Part shown: positions 1 to 10,842 of the stretch, in pieces
Layout of the letters: each line of letters opens with the position of its first letter
Position numbering within the stretch: position 1 is the first letter of the stretch
Program-made: the position numbers and the translations under genes
Notes under the pieces: generated by a model
Told to the model about the DNA's origin: nothing
Databases searched by the model: none
What the model saw: the letters and a program-made list of their open reading frames with translations, nothing else
Source: Diphasiastrum complanatum
Lineage: Eukaryota; Streptophyta; Lycopodiopsida; Lycopodiales; Lycopodiaceae
Direction: 5' to 3'
DNA length: 64,000 nt
Assembly (NCBI GenBank): GCA_029204225.1
Contig: CM055097.1
Location: 31,073,599-31,137,598, forward strand

Positions 1-1217
1 TGCCACTAATGAAATGGTTGCTCAGTTTATCAGCCAAGATGCTGGTGAATTTTCCAGCAAAGGCTGAGCCCTTTTCGATTTCACTGGTGGACACTAGCGG
101 ATGGCCAGCCATACGGAGGTTTTCCATGCTTCCAATCTCACCATCACAGTCCACAAGGTTGCCAGGAGGATCTCCAGACTTCAGAGAACACATGGATCTA
201 ATAAGGTTATCAGTCATTTCACTTCTCCTATTAGCAGGATCAGCAAAGACATCCAGAGTGCCATCACATATTTCAAGCATACCTACCTGCTCTCCAGGTG
301 ACAGATCGGTCAAAACATCGTCACATTGAGGAATATGACGCCCTTTACGCAAACAAAAGTCAATCCTCTGATTTGCAACTGCTCCAAAAGCAGCAGCAAT
401 ATTCTTGGAGGTGGAAAATCTGCCTATTTCACTCTCAACTGGACTGAATTGGCCATTGTCATCTTGAAGAACTGGCCCGGAACTGGAAATGCTCAGCTTT
501 CTATTTTCTGGAATGAAAAGAGAAGAGGTCATGGAGTGCGAGAATAGCATTCGCATGTGTTCAGGATCTAAGTTCAGCATGGCGCCTGTCTCTTGCCGTT
601 CTGAGGATGAACTTTCACCATGTGACGTCATTACTGAGTATGGTACTTCTTTCATTTTCCCCATGAGCTGAGCATTTGCATTGGCTACTACATACCACTC
701 ATCATCCTCTAACATGGGTCTGGTGAATGAATTTGCAAGCAATTCCTGCTACACAGTCCACATGTGTTCGCAATCAGCTTAAACTTAGCCCTTTAGAAGA
801 CCTCACAAATGCACATAATTGCTTCTTTAGCAGTAAAAATGCAAGGAAAGCGCGTGAAGGGTTTTTAGGTATGAAAAAACAATCTTACTGCTACTTCTTG
901 ATCCTGCTGCAATTCTACTCTACTGTTATTATTCTGCCTCCATGAAGACTCGCCCAATGCGGAACCGTTATCCACAGGGAGCCTGTAGCCAAATGTCCAG
1001 CCAACCAGCAGCGCAACAATACGGTCATATTCAGTCACTGGTGACAGAGTTCTTAGTACCCACTTAACCACGGCCCTTGCAAAGCATTCTCTCCTACGCT
1101 ATCATAGCAAAATAAGCTCAGCAAACTGAATAAAGATCACCTCATTTCCAAAGGCCGAACCACATACCTAGTTGTTTGATCGGATGAAGTCCAGGAGGAG
1201 CTCTCCCGGGATAGCAT
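1..1217 (-). CDS. Spliced gene of unknown function, N-terminal part (3 exons, runs off left edge)
   Basis: The minus strand carries a consistent exon chain. Exon 1 is 1217-1168 and starts with ATG and MLSRESSSW. A 74-nt intron follows (1167-1094, GTATGT...GTAG). Exon 2 is 1093-889 and includes VVKWVLRTLSPVTEYDRI and WTFGYRLP. A 143-nt intron follows (888-746, GTAAGA...GCAG). Exon 3 is 745-1 and stays open for 248 codons to the window edge. Phases agree at both junctions (2 then 0), giving at least 333 residues. Exon 3 is polar and Ser/Asp/Glu-rich, with EDDEWYVVANANAQLMGKMK near its start and no obvious signal peptide or membrane segment. I recognise no domain. Unlike the rest of the window it has no retroelement motif and no stops. 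Splice sites are predicted by eye; the acceptors are not strongly pyrimidine-rich. Confidence 0.72.
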
Positions 1218-1880
1218 ACTCGCTGAATGCTTGAATACCAACAAAATAATTTCTATACGCACTATTGCTTCTGGTCAGCAGCTACTGTTGCTCTGATACA
1301 GCAAGATCCTCGGGTGTGATACTTCTAAGCAGACTGGAATCCACAACTTTGAGTCTATTCTGCAAACTTATTAGCAGCAACAGACATACTTACTATACTG
1401 TCTCTACGAAGATACACACAGATTCTGCCGAATTTTGCAGTCAGCTACAAGCATGACAAGAAGAAGCTGGCAAAACCCATATCGCTTTTCTATTGCCTGG
1501 GAGTACAAGCGTGATTCTATCACTGCATCTGCTGCCAATCTCATTGCAATGCAGCACGACAAAGCTCCAACATTCTTACAGGAGTAACAATTTCCACTTT
1601 CTGCCTACATCAAACCTCTACTTTTTCCCCCTCCTCTCCCCTCTCTCCTCTCTCAACATCAATAAAAAGCTTCCAACAATGCCACCTACTCCTTAACTTT
1701 TTCCTCGATCTCTCTTTCCTCTCTCCCCCTCTCTCGTGTAATCTGTCTTTCCATATATCATCAGCTTTCTTTGTTCAGCTGCGTGCATCAGCGGCGGACG
1801 CCAAGCTCCGTCCTTATTCCCGTTCATAATTCCTTTGCTCCCTCCCACGCCCAATATCCACTAAATTATAGCTTAATTTT
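1218..1880 (-). promoter_or_regulatory. Putative 5' leader and promoter region of the left-edge gene
   Basis: Read on the minus strand, this lies directly upstream of the predicted ATG at 1217. It contains a GA-rich tract (1620-1740, CT-rich on the plus strand), as many plant 5' leaders do, and AT-rich TATA-like strings near 1755 (GATATATGG) and 1868 (CTATAATTT). No open frame of note lies here. The assignment depends on the gene model; no transcription start can be fixed from sequence. Confidence 0.4.
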
Positions 1881-2039
1881 CCGGTTTATTGAGATCTCTC
1901 GGGTGTAAAGCGTTGTTCCAGCGGTCTTTAGACGTGTGGCATTTGCTAGTCCCAATGAGAATGCTCCCTTCATTCTTCCACCATTGCTATTATTCTATGC
2001 ATTGCTAACCAATGCATCCGTGCACGCTATTGAAACCCA

Positions 2040-2390
2040 CTTGGCTTTAGATCTTCATGCCAAACCAAGAATGACCTTTATGTGGGTCATAAACCCACTT
2101 TAACCTCGCTTTAGGTCAGATTCTCTTGCCAAACCAAGAATGACTTAAACCTACTTTAACCCCACTTTAGGTTAGATTCTCACGCCAAACCAAGAATGAT
2201 GATGTTTATGACCCTGACGTTTATGTGGGTCATAAATCCACTTTAGGCTAGATCCTCGAACCCAAACCAAGAATGACTTATATGTGGGTCACAAACCCAC
2301 TTTAACCCCACTTTACATTATATCCTCAATGCCAAACCAAGAATGACGTATATGTGGGTCATAAACCCACTTTCGGCTAGATTTTGTGTG
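2040..2390. repeat. Imperfect tandem repeats with GTGGGT...ACCCAC hairpins
   Basis: A module consisting of CCAAACCAAGAATGAC followed by TATGTGGGTCATAAACCCAC and CTTTA-rich sequence recurs about five times with variable spacing. The core GTGGGTCATAAACCCAC is an inverted repeat with a 6-bp stem and 5-base loop, seen near 2084 and 2346 and with one change near 2224 and 2284. No coding sense was found. Confidence 0.8.
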
Positions 2391-3322
2391 CATTTTTGTG
2401 AATACGCAATGGCAAACCCCGCCCTTCCATTCACCTCTTATATACATTAATTAAACTTCTTTTCTAATATGGCTTCTCCTCTTCAAAGAGGTAGATGGCC
2501 GCCCATCCTACTCTTACTTTGCATTATGATAAGAATCATCTATTTAAGAAGGTGGGCGCACTACCTAATTGGTAGTAGAAATGCCCTTTGCTTGCTGGTT
2601 TTTAAAGGCATAAGCATTTTGACACATGCTATTTAAATAATGCTTGAAGTATATGTCATATGGTTAACGTAATGGATTTGTAGGACTACACTTGTTATAG
2701 GATTTGCTGAAATGAGACATATATGTAAATGAATGTGATAACATAGGGCTTGTTGTAAATAAGTACCAACATTATGTAAATTGAGACGAAGATGGTACTT
2801 ATGATGGTTTGGTACTTTGATACTAAGAACATTGCACGTTTCTTAATTGAAGGTTTTCCACTAATGATATGCTTCCAATATTAACCAAGCATTGTCATAT
2901 TGGAATTATTAGTATATAAAGAAGGTGTGTCGCATACTTATTGATTGGAGGATGTGTAGTTCTCAAGAGATCTCTTCAAACTTCGTAATAAACACCATTT
3001 TACTTTTGCTTACACAAACCTAATATATTAGGGTTTACACAAGTGGATATATTGATTATGATGTGCACAACGATATGAGATATGATTGCCCGTACAATGC
3101 TAAAAATATGCTATTAGGGTTGGTTTTAGTTGACTATGCCATTGTAAATGTGATGTGGAATGATATGTACCTTTTTTTACAGGTGTCTGTAAATAAAGAA
3201 TGATATTGTCATAAGATGTACTGATAGGTAAACGAAAAATGGTTGTAGTACATAAGCTAGAATTTACTTTAGAGGTCGGCTCTTGTTGGCTTGAATGACA
3301 TGGATTTGCCCAAGCCTTATGG
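2381..3322 (+). repeat. Dispersed repeat R, copy 1
   Basis: This segment matches 9683-10842 over nearly its full length, from TGTGCATTTTTGTGAATA to CAAGCCTTATGG. It has LTR-like signals: TATATAAAGAAGG near 2915 and AATAAACACC near 2985. It has no protein-coding capacity. It could be an LTR or a non-autonomous element; TG/CA ends and target duplications could not be fixed. The LTR of element A begins at its right boundary. Confidence 0.75.
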
Positions 3323-3587
3323 TGTTTAAGTTAGAATTAAAGTAGAATCATTGTGCTATTGTACCGTGGATCCTCGATAAGGATCAGTTGGCCTCACCAC
3401 GAGTCGATAGGACACGCGTCCCGCCAACGACAACCTGGGTCATGCATGGGTTGCTTGAGTGAACAACTATATGTACAGTGTAATTTCATTTTGAGAAATA
3501 CAGTTGCTATGTGAGCTTGCTGTGGAGAGTGTTTTCTGTCTGTGTTATTGTGTAGCATGATCTGTGTTCCTATTCGAAGCAAATTCA
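3323..3587 (+). mobile_element. Copia element A, 5' LTR
   Basis: The segment starts TGTTTAAGTTAG exactly where similarity to repeat R stops and ends ...AAATTCA four bases before a primer-binding site. It is short for a copia LTR. No matching 3' LTR is present because the element is cut off in RT at 8035, so the ends rest on the TG/CA rule and the PBS only. Confidence 0.55.
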
Positions 3588-3591
3588 AAGT

Positions 3592-3603
3592 TGGTATCAG
3601 AGC
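3592..3603 (+). other. Primer-binding site of element A
   Basis: TGGTATCAGAGC is the plant copia primer-binding site, complementary to the 3' end of initiator methionine tRNA. It marks the start of minus-strand DNA synthesis and fixes the orientation of element A. Confidence 0.9.
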
Positions 3604-4945
3604 CGTACAGGGAGTGTACACAGTACAACATCGTCGTTGAAGAGAGCTTCATGAGAACTGTCTTCTGAGAGTTCGGGGTATACGACGGGTTGAAGACGGA
3701 AGGAGAAGCACTGGTGCAGAGAGTTTAGCACACGGTAGCTTGGTGAGCTTGAGACTGTGTGGGGATTCAGAGACAAGAGTTGTCGGCTGAATCAGAACCT
3801 CAGCAAAGGAAATTTTGAAATTCCGAAGCAGGCTATTTGGTGTTGACGGTTTGGAACGAAAACCAGTTTGTTTGCAGTCGATACCACACCAATCGGCAAA
3901 CTGTAAATTGTGTTATTGAGCTGCAGCTAGGGTGACCTTATCCAGATAAGAGACTGCAAGAAGAAGCTCAGGGAAAGCCTGAGTAGAGCTCAAGAAATCT
4001 CTATTCTTCTCATAATTAGGGTTTTGTGGTGAAAAACCTTGGATCATTGGCTGTAGGAGGTCTTTTCTGGATCTGTGAAGTGGCACAGAGGGGCGCCTTG
4101 GTAAGGACGATTGGCTGCCAAAAGACCGTGGACAGCCGTGGGCAGTAGAGAGCGCTGGATCGGATCTCTGAAGGGCACAAAAACCCCTTCTCCATAGCTA
4201 GGTGGAGGAAGAATGTGAAGAGAAGAAGAGAGGACATGGAAGACTCGTGAAGGATCGCGCACGATGAAAAGAGATGGGTCCCTAGCGTTCCGGAGTGAGC
4301 CGTGCTTGTAGGCGCGTGGATCAGTGCACAAAAGCACCAAGGACCGTAGGATGAGTCCCTATGAAGATCAATGGTAGAGATCGTGCTTCTGAAAAGCAAT
4401 GTGAGCCATTGGATCAGAATTAGCCGTTGGATGACAACTTAAAGAGCCCATGAAAGGTTGAAGAGTCTTGAAGTGTACTTTGGCCTTCAACTTCAATAAA
4501 AATTTTCACATTGAAAGTTGAGTTGGGTCCCTTCACAATTGAAGAGTGAAGTTTCTTCAAGGTGAAGAAACAGTTCAAAAACAAGGAAAATTCCTATTTT
4601 TGGGTCCTTTGTCCGGTTTGGCCCAAACGAAAGGCTATAACCTCCAAACGAAGGGCACTTGGACTGGCCCTGCAAGTATGGTACAACAAAACAGAGTGAT
4701 TGCAGCGGAGAAAGTGTTTGGAGTGTGCCAAAAGTGATTTCACCATTCCACTGGGCACGTAGTTGGGAGTTGACGACTGAGTGCATTTTGGAAGGCGACG
4801 CCGATTTGGCTTACAAATTGGTGGAAAAGCAGCGAGTGGCCTGGTAAATGAAAAAGTGCAGGTTATTATTTTCAACTTCTGACATTACAGTTGGCCTCGG
4901 CATACCAGTTTTAGCCTACGACAGAAGTTTCAAGCAGTTTTGCGA
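3604..4945 (+). mobile_element. Element A untranslated leader
   Basis: About 1.3 kb separates the PBS from the gag start. No plus-strand frame with retroelement motifs is found; open frames on the minus strand here look like chance. The middle part (about 3870-4100) resembles the leader of element V (about 35160-35360), including the strings AGGGTTTT and TAGGCTG-like sequence, so A and V are related families. Confidence 0.65.
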
Positions 4946-5740
4946 TGGCAAACATGGGAGAGTCCATTTTGAGTGAAAGTAGCAAATTGGACGGGATTTC
5001 CAACTATGCAGTGTGGAAATTCAAAATGAAAAACATATTGATGGAGAAACACATGTGGGAAGTCATCACAAGTGATGAGAGAAGGCCACCAAATTAAGTG
5101 GATATCAAAGTGTTCAACAAAAAGATGAGGAAAGGTTTGACCTTCATTAACTTGTCAGTGAAGGATCACATCATTACCCACATTTGTGATGCTGTAACAC
5201 CCAGACATGCATGGGATGTGCTAAAGGAGCAATTCGAGATGTCAAATCCGTCAATAATCATGTTTTTGAAGTCAAAGCTGAATAGTGCCCGAATGGAACA
5301 AGGAGAGTACATTCAGACGTACATGACCAAAATCAAGACAATGAGGGATGAACTGCATTCTATTGGTGAGCGCATATGCGATGTGGACCTGGTGCACAAT
5401 GCATTGTGAGGCATTGCAGAACCCTATCATGTTTGTGAGTGGAATAACATCAAGAGAAAGATTGCCAACCTTTGACGAGCTCACATGAATCTTGATGCAG
5501 GAAGAGCAACGACGAGAAATGGTGAAAGCTAGACGTCAGAATACTGACGCTCAGGCACTTGCGACACGCCAAAAACAAGGCAAGGGCAAGGGCAAGAAGA
5601 AGTCTAAACAGCAATTTGCCAAGTCTTAGGAGGATGAGGGATCTTCCAGTAAGACCAAAAAGAAAGTCAAGTGCTTCCATTGTGGTAAAAAGGGCCATTG
5701 GAAAAGTGAATGTCGCAAATTCTTGGCAGAATAAGGCAAG
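4946..5740 (+). pseudogene. Copia gag of element A, broken
   Basis: This is a Gag (nucleocapsid precursor) reading frame beginning MANMGESILSES, with the copia gag motif YAVWKFKMKNILM and then RKGLTFINLSVKD and AVTPRHAWDVLKEQFE. It is interrupted by in-frame TAA near 5094 and TGA near 5407, then shifts frame. A CCHC zinc knuckle (CFHCGKKGHWKSEC) follows at about 5671-5712, and another stop falls at about 5730. Gag would package element RNA in cytoplasmic particles; this copy cannot make a full-length product. The identification as copia gag is firm from the knuckle and its position before the protease. Confidence 0.85.
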
Positions 5741-8035
5741 GGGCAACCAAAGCAAGCAGGTAACCTTGTTGATGAGGGCGAGATTGAAGACTCTAGCATC
5801 TTCATATCTGCATTGTCATCTAATCAAGATGATCGAGCATGGTATATTGACTCGGGAGCCACAAGACACATGACAGGTAACAAGAATTGGTTCAGTAGCA
5901 TGAAAGTGTTGGATAATGGAACGCCCGTTTCACAGGCAAATGGCGAGGTGTGCAAGATCAAGAGGATAGGCACTGTTTCAATCCAACTACCTGATGGAAA
6001 AAGCAGGATGATCAGGGAGGTACTTTACGTACTAGGGTTGAAGAAAAATCTACTTTCTGTTGGAGTCATTACTGATCAAAAGTTGAAAGTAGAATTTGCC
6101 CATGATCGTTGCTTTGTGAAGGATGTGAACCAAAAGTTCAAAGTTATTGCGGATGGAGTAAGGGAGCCCAATACAAAATTGTATAGGTTGAATGCTACAA
6201 TCAAGGGGCAACATGGACTCGTGTCATCCATTCCATCGCAAACTGAGTTGTGGCATAAGAGGCTTGGTCACTTGAATCTAGGAAGCCTCAGTTTGATGAG
6301 GAAATTGGAGATGGTAACAAGATTGCCTACTATAGAAGACCACTTGAAATCGATGTGCGAATCATGTGTATATGGGAAGCAGCATCGAGAGAAGTTCAAT
6401 AAAGGTGGTGTTGCAAGAGCAAAGAACATCCTAGATTTAATTCACACAAATTTATGCGGGCCTATGAGGACCATGTCCTTAGAAAGAACTTCAAAGCATT
6501 GGTCAAAAATCAGACAGGTAGGAAGATCAAAGTCCTAAGATCAGATAGTGGAGGTGAGTATAAGTCTAATGACTTCAATGAGCTTTGTGATCAATTTGGG
6601 ATTAAAAGACAATTTACGCAAGCTCATATTCCTGCTCTCAATGGTGTAGCTGAGCATAAGAATCGTACGATTGTCAAAAGTGCCAGATCTATGCTAGCTG
6701 AGATGAAACTACCAATTTTTTTTTTGTCAGAAGCATGCAGTACGGCAGTCTATCTTCAAGATAGAAGTCCTACCATTGCCATACCAAAGATAACACCTAA
6801 GGAAGCATTCACGAAGAAGAAGCCAAAGGTGAACCACTTGCGAATCTTTGGATGTAAAGCCTTTGTACACATTCCTAAGGAAGAGAGACGTAAACTTGAT
6901 GTAAAAGCTATCAAGTGTATATTCCTAGGATATGATGAACGTGTGAAGGGCTATAGATGTTTTGATCCAGTGGAAAACAAAATCCATGTAAGTCGTGATG
7001 TTATCTTTGATGAATCCAAGATGTATGAAGACGAGGATGCTGAGAAGATAGATACATCTAGTGGGAAAGATGGTATAGTGAGGATACCTCCTGATGATGA
7101 TCCATTCATTGACCTTCCAAGTGATTAACATGAGGATACATCTCAAGATACTACTACTCAACCCCAAGAGACAGGTTGGAGAGGTAGAGATAAACCTTTT
7201 GGTGCAAGAAGGATTGAAGTTGCAGGTGACAAACGCAAAGAGAAGGATGTACCGTGGGATACATTTTCACCAAGAAGCCGATCACCTGACAGGAAGCTCC
7301 CTAAGTGGTTTGAGAGATTGTTGGAGAGCTGCGACATGGATGACTTTCGAGGATCATCTAGCTAGGGAGAGCTACGAAGATCAACAAGAGAGAAGACACA
7401 ACCTGAAAGGTATGAAGCAAATTACGCTCTCTTATCTAGTATTATTCAAAGCAAAGAACCTTCAACTTATGGTGAAGCGAAGGATGATGACATTTGGGTC
7501 AAGGCCATGGGAGAGGAGATGGAGTCAATTGCTAAGCATAGCACATGGGACTTAGTAGAACCACCAGTTGACAAGAAATCCATTGGTTGCAAATGGGTAT
7601 ACAGGACTAAGTACCATGCAGATGGAAGTATAGCAAAGCACAAGGCAAGATTGGTGATCAAAGGGTACGCACAAAGTAAAGGCATCGATTATGAGGAGAC
7701 CTTTGTGCCGGTATGTAAGTGGAATACTCTACGTCTACTTGTTGCTTTAGCTTCACATTTTGGTTGGACTTTGCATCAGATGGATGTGAAATCTGCTTTT
7801 CTATATGGTGAGTTAGAAGAAGAGGTGTTCATGGATCAACCTGAAGGCTTTGTAGCGAAGGGACAGGAAAATAAAGTATGTCGCTTGAAGAAAACACTTT
7901 ATGGTCTTAAACAGACACCACGTGCGTGGTATAGCAAGATTGATGCCTACTTTCGTTCAAAGGGGATGGTGAGAACACATTTTGATCCAAATCTATATGT
8001 CTTATGCTTTGATGGTATGGTTGCTTTGATTGCTC
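5741..8035 (+). pseudogene. Copia pol of element A: protease, integrase, partial RT; truncated
   Basis: Domains run in copia order. The aspartic protease has WYIDSGATRHMTG (about 5841). The GAG-pre-integrase motif is LWHKRLGHLNLGSL...CESCVYGKQHR (about 6247-6390). The integrase core follows but lacks the segment between LIHTNLCGPM and LRSDSGGEYKS, so the first catalytic Asp region is gone and the frame shifts near 6470. The second Asp region and the Glu region (NGVAEHKNRT) remain. A stop and frameshifts occupy 7126-7500. RT resumes with CKWVYRTKYHADGSIAKHKARLV and QMDVKSAFLYGELEEEVFM and ends after LKKTLYGLKQTPRAWYSKID and DPNLYVL, just before the expected YVDD box. There is no RNase H or 3' LTR; the sequence switches to a T-family LTR at about 8036. 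Confidence 0.9.
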
Positions 8036-8576
8036 TTAAATTATCTTGTAATGCTTAGCTAATCAGATCTTGTAATCAGACCTAGTAGGATATATATTGG
8101 AGATCAGATACAAACAAATCATAGAAGAGTATGTGAAAGATAGTGGACGAGTGTTAGTCATGCAGTAGTAGACATACATTGCCACACTCACACTTACATA
8201 GAATTAGCAGTAGCTAGTTTCTATTCATGAGAGAGAATACCTCTCTTGCGCCAACGCACTGATATGGAAAATGGACAATGCTCAAAAGAACTTTTGCTGT
8301 ATACTTGATTCTGATAATATAGACAAGTAATAGTTTTTTGGCTCAATGTATGCAATCTTTGAATGTTGTGATGCTTGCTTAATTTATAAGTAGATATGCT
8401 TCCGCTGTCATTAGACATTATCTACTGTTTATAAAAATTAGTATCAACAGTAGCTATCTATCGTTTGGATTGCGGAATGAAGCAGTAGCTTCCCCGAAAA
8501 GATCGACTCCATCTGAGCTCATATCAGTGAATCGCGATTGCACGACTTCGAAGTGCTCAAAATCACTGATTCCACA
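8036..8576 (+). mobile_element. T-family LTR, 5'-truncated
   Basis: From AAATTATCTTGTAATGCTTAG onward this matches, in opposite orientation, the LTR at 42118-42580 of element T. The shared part includes CTCTCTTGCGCCAACGC and CTACTGTT(T/C)AT. The first part of the LTR (the counterpart of about 42580-43017) is missing, so the junction with element A RT is a truncation or deletion join. Confidence 0.8.
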
Positions 8577-8680
8577 ACAACGGTATCAAAGCTCTACACA
8601 AAGCCGATTCACAGTAGTGGTATCAGAGCTACTCGACATCATTGATTCACAACAGTGGTATCAAAGCCTCGTCATTTAGA
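8577..8680 (+). other. Cluster of three primer-binding-site-like motifs
   Basis: Directly after the LTR end are CGGTATCAAAGC (8581), TGGTATCAGAGC (8618) and TGGTATCAAAGC (8656), each preceded by a similar TTCACAA/ACAGTAG spacer, so the unit repeats every 37-38 bases. A possible gag start (ATGGCTTCC) follows at 8683. Only one PBS is needed for priming. Confidence 0.8.
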
Positions 8681-8793
8681 TTATGGCTTCCATTAGATTT
8701 TCTCTTGGTGGGCAGTTAACATTCCCTCTCAAGGGTGCTAACTGCCCCCCTCTGAGACACCTTGCTAACTGTGGGACAATTGATGGGTTCTTT

Positions 8794-8905
<112 letters not shown>

Positions 8906-9169
8906 GGAATCCACTCTATGCATATTTAGCGTGGTTTATGCTTCGAACAATCTTAAATAAGAATCCCCTTAGAGGGTCCTTTTCAAATTTAGTGATTACT
9001 TGCTAGCCAAGTTTTCTTTGAATGGTCAAGATGGATATGCTTGTTAGGTTTTGATACAACAATGGGCATTATCGAGTACTATAATAAGAGGGACCCAATT
9101 AACTATAATAAGAAGGGAGGAACACCCTAACTTCAATCTTATTCTTGTGCCTATGCATTTTCTCTTGCC

Positions 9170-9197
<28 letters not shown>
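9170..9197. repeat. (TC)n microsatellite, short
   Basis: This is an uninterrupted TC run of 14 units, in sequence similar in style to the longer tract nearby. Confidence 0.95.
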
Positions 9198-9200
<3 letters not shown>

Positions 9201-9682
9201 GTGACCTATGGTAGCTTTGTGGTCTCAAATGGTGGTTTTATGAAGGCTTTTGGAAGAGTGATATAGTAGCAAAGAAACTTGGAGCAAGCACAGGTAATGA
9301 TATAGCCATTTCATGGCATGGTAATTTGCTTTGTTCTCGTATGGCATTGGTTTACTAAGCTTGTTATGCTTTATAAGCTGTTTGGTTTAGTAGGCTAACA
9401 TTTTTTATGATGAATTTTGGTAGACAAAGATTCGTAGCCTCTCAAGAAGCGATTTTGGTGTGAGCTGTTGGGTGCTATCCTAGCAAGGAGCTTGATCCGA
9501 TTTAAAGGTATGATCCTCTTTAACAACTCGCTTTTTGTGGTAGCTGGCCATCGCTGGCCTTCATAGCAGAAATGCGCATTTTCCCAAGCATTCTTTCATG
9601 CTTTTTGTGATGGTAATTGTGTGTATGAGGGCGCACTGCTATGGTAGCAGTTGCTCGCCTTACCAAATGCAATTGCCAACTA

Positions 9683-10842
9683 GTTTTGTATGCATTTTTG
9701 TGAATATGCAATGGCAAACTACATCTATTGAGGGCCACCCTTCCATCCACCTTATATATACATTAATTAAACTTGGTTTCTAATATGGCTTCTCCTCTTC
9801 AAAGAGGTAGATGGCCGTCCATCCTACTCTTGCTTTGCATTATGATAGGAATCATCTATCTAAGAAGGTAGGCACACGACCTAATTGGTAGTACAAAAGC
9901 TCTTTGCTTGTTAGTTTTTTGAAGCATAAGCATTTTGACACATGCTATCTAATTAATGCTTGAAGTATATGTCATACGGTTAACGTAATATAATTTCCAG
10001 GACTACACTTGTTATAGGGTTTGCTGAAATGAGACATATATGTAAATGAATGTGATAACATAGGGCTTGTTGTAAATAAGTACCAACATTATGTAAATTG
10101 AGACAAAGATAGTACTTATGATGGTTTGGTACTTCGATACTAAGTTAGAACATTGCATGTTTCTTAATTGAAGGTGTTCCACTAATGATATGCTTCCAAT
10201 AATACCCTAGCATTGTCGTATTGGAATTATTAGTATATAACGAAGGTGTGTTGCATATACCTATTGGAGGATGGATAGTTCTCAAGAGATCTCTTCTCCA
10301 CGGATTCAGGGACGAAACAATGCAGAACTTTGTAATAAACACCATTTACTTTTGCTTACACAAACCTAATATATTAGGGTTTACACAAGTGGATATGTTG
10401 AATGTTATTCGCTCCAATGGAGTGTTGCATATACCTATTGGAGGATGGATAGTTCTCAAGAGATCTCTTCTCCACGGATTCAGGGACGAAACAATGCAGA
10501 ACTTTGTAATAAACACCATTTACTTTTGCTTACACAAACCTAATATATTAGGGTTTACACAAGTGGATATGTTGATTATGATGTGCACAACGATATGAGA
10601 TATGGCTGCCCGTACAATGCTAAAAATATGCAATTAGGGTTGTTTTTAGTTGACTATGTCATTGTTAACGTGATGTGCAATTATATGTATGGTTCCTAAA
10701 GGTGTTTGTAAATAAAGAATGATATTGTCATAAGATGTAGGACTGATGGGTAAATGAAAATGGTCGTAGTACGTAAGCTAGAATTTTTTTAGGGGTCGGC
10801 TCTTGTTGGCTTGAATGACATGGATTTGCCCAAGCCTTATGG
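9683..10842 (+). repeat. Dispersed repeat R, copy 2, with internal tandem duplication
   Basis: This is the second copy of 2381-3322. It is longer because a 174-bp unit is duplicated in tandem (10249-10422 and 10423-10596). The unit spans the TGTTGCATATACC...GTAATAAACACC...GGGTTTACACAAGTGG region, which in copy 1 occurs once. The duplication creates a chance frame with a repeated peptide. Copies 1 and 2 are in the same orientation, 6.4 kb apart. Confidence 0.8.
10249..10596 (+). repeat. 174-bp tandem duplication inside repeat R
   Basis: The two units are nearly identical over their whole length, suggesting a recent duplication. Each contains an AATAAA-like signal and a GGGTTTACACAAGTGG string. 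Confidence 0.9.

Noticed and set aside
9-671. Four overlapping plus-strand frames at the left edge
   Set aside because: They are shadows of the long minus-strand exon 3, which is open throughout and linked by splice sites to further exons.
4016-4399. 127-codon minus-strand frame in the element A leader
   Set aside because: It lies antisense in a retroelement leader, overlaps another frame of similar length and has no domain.
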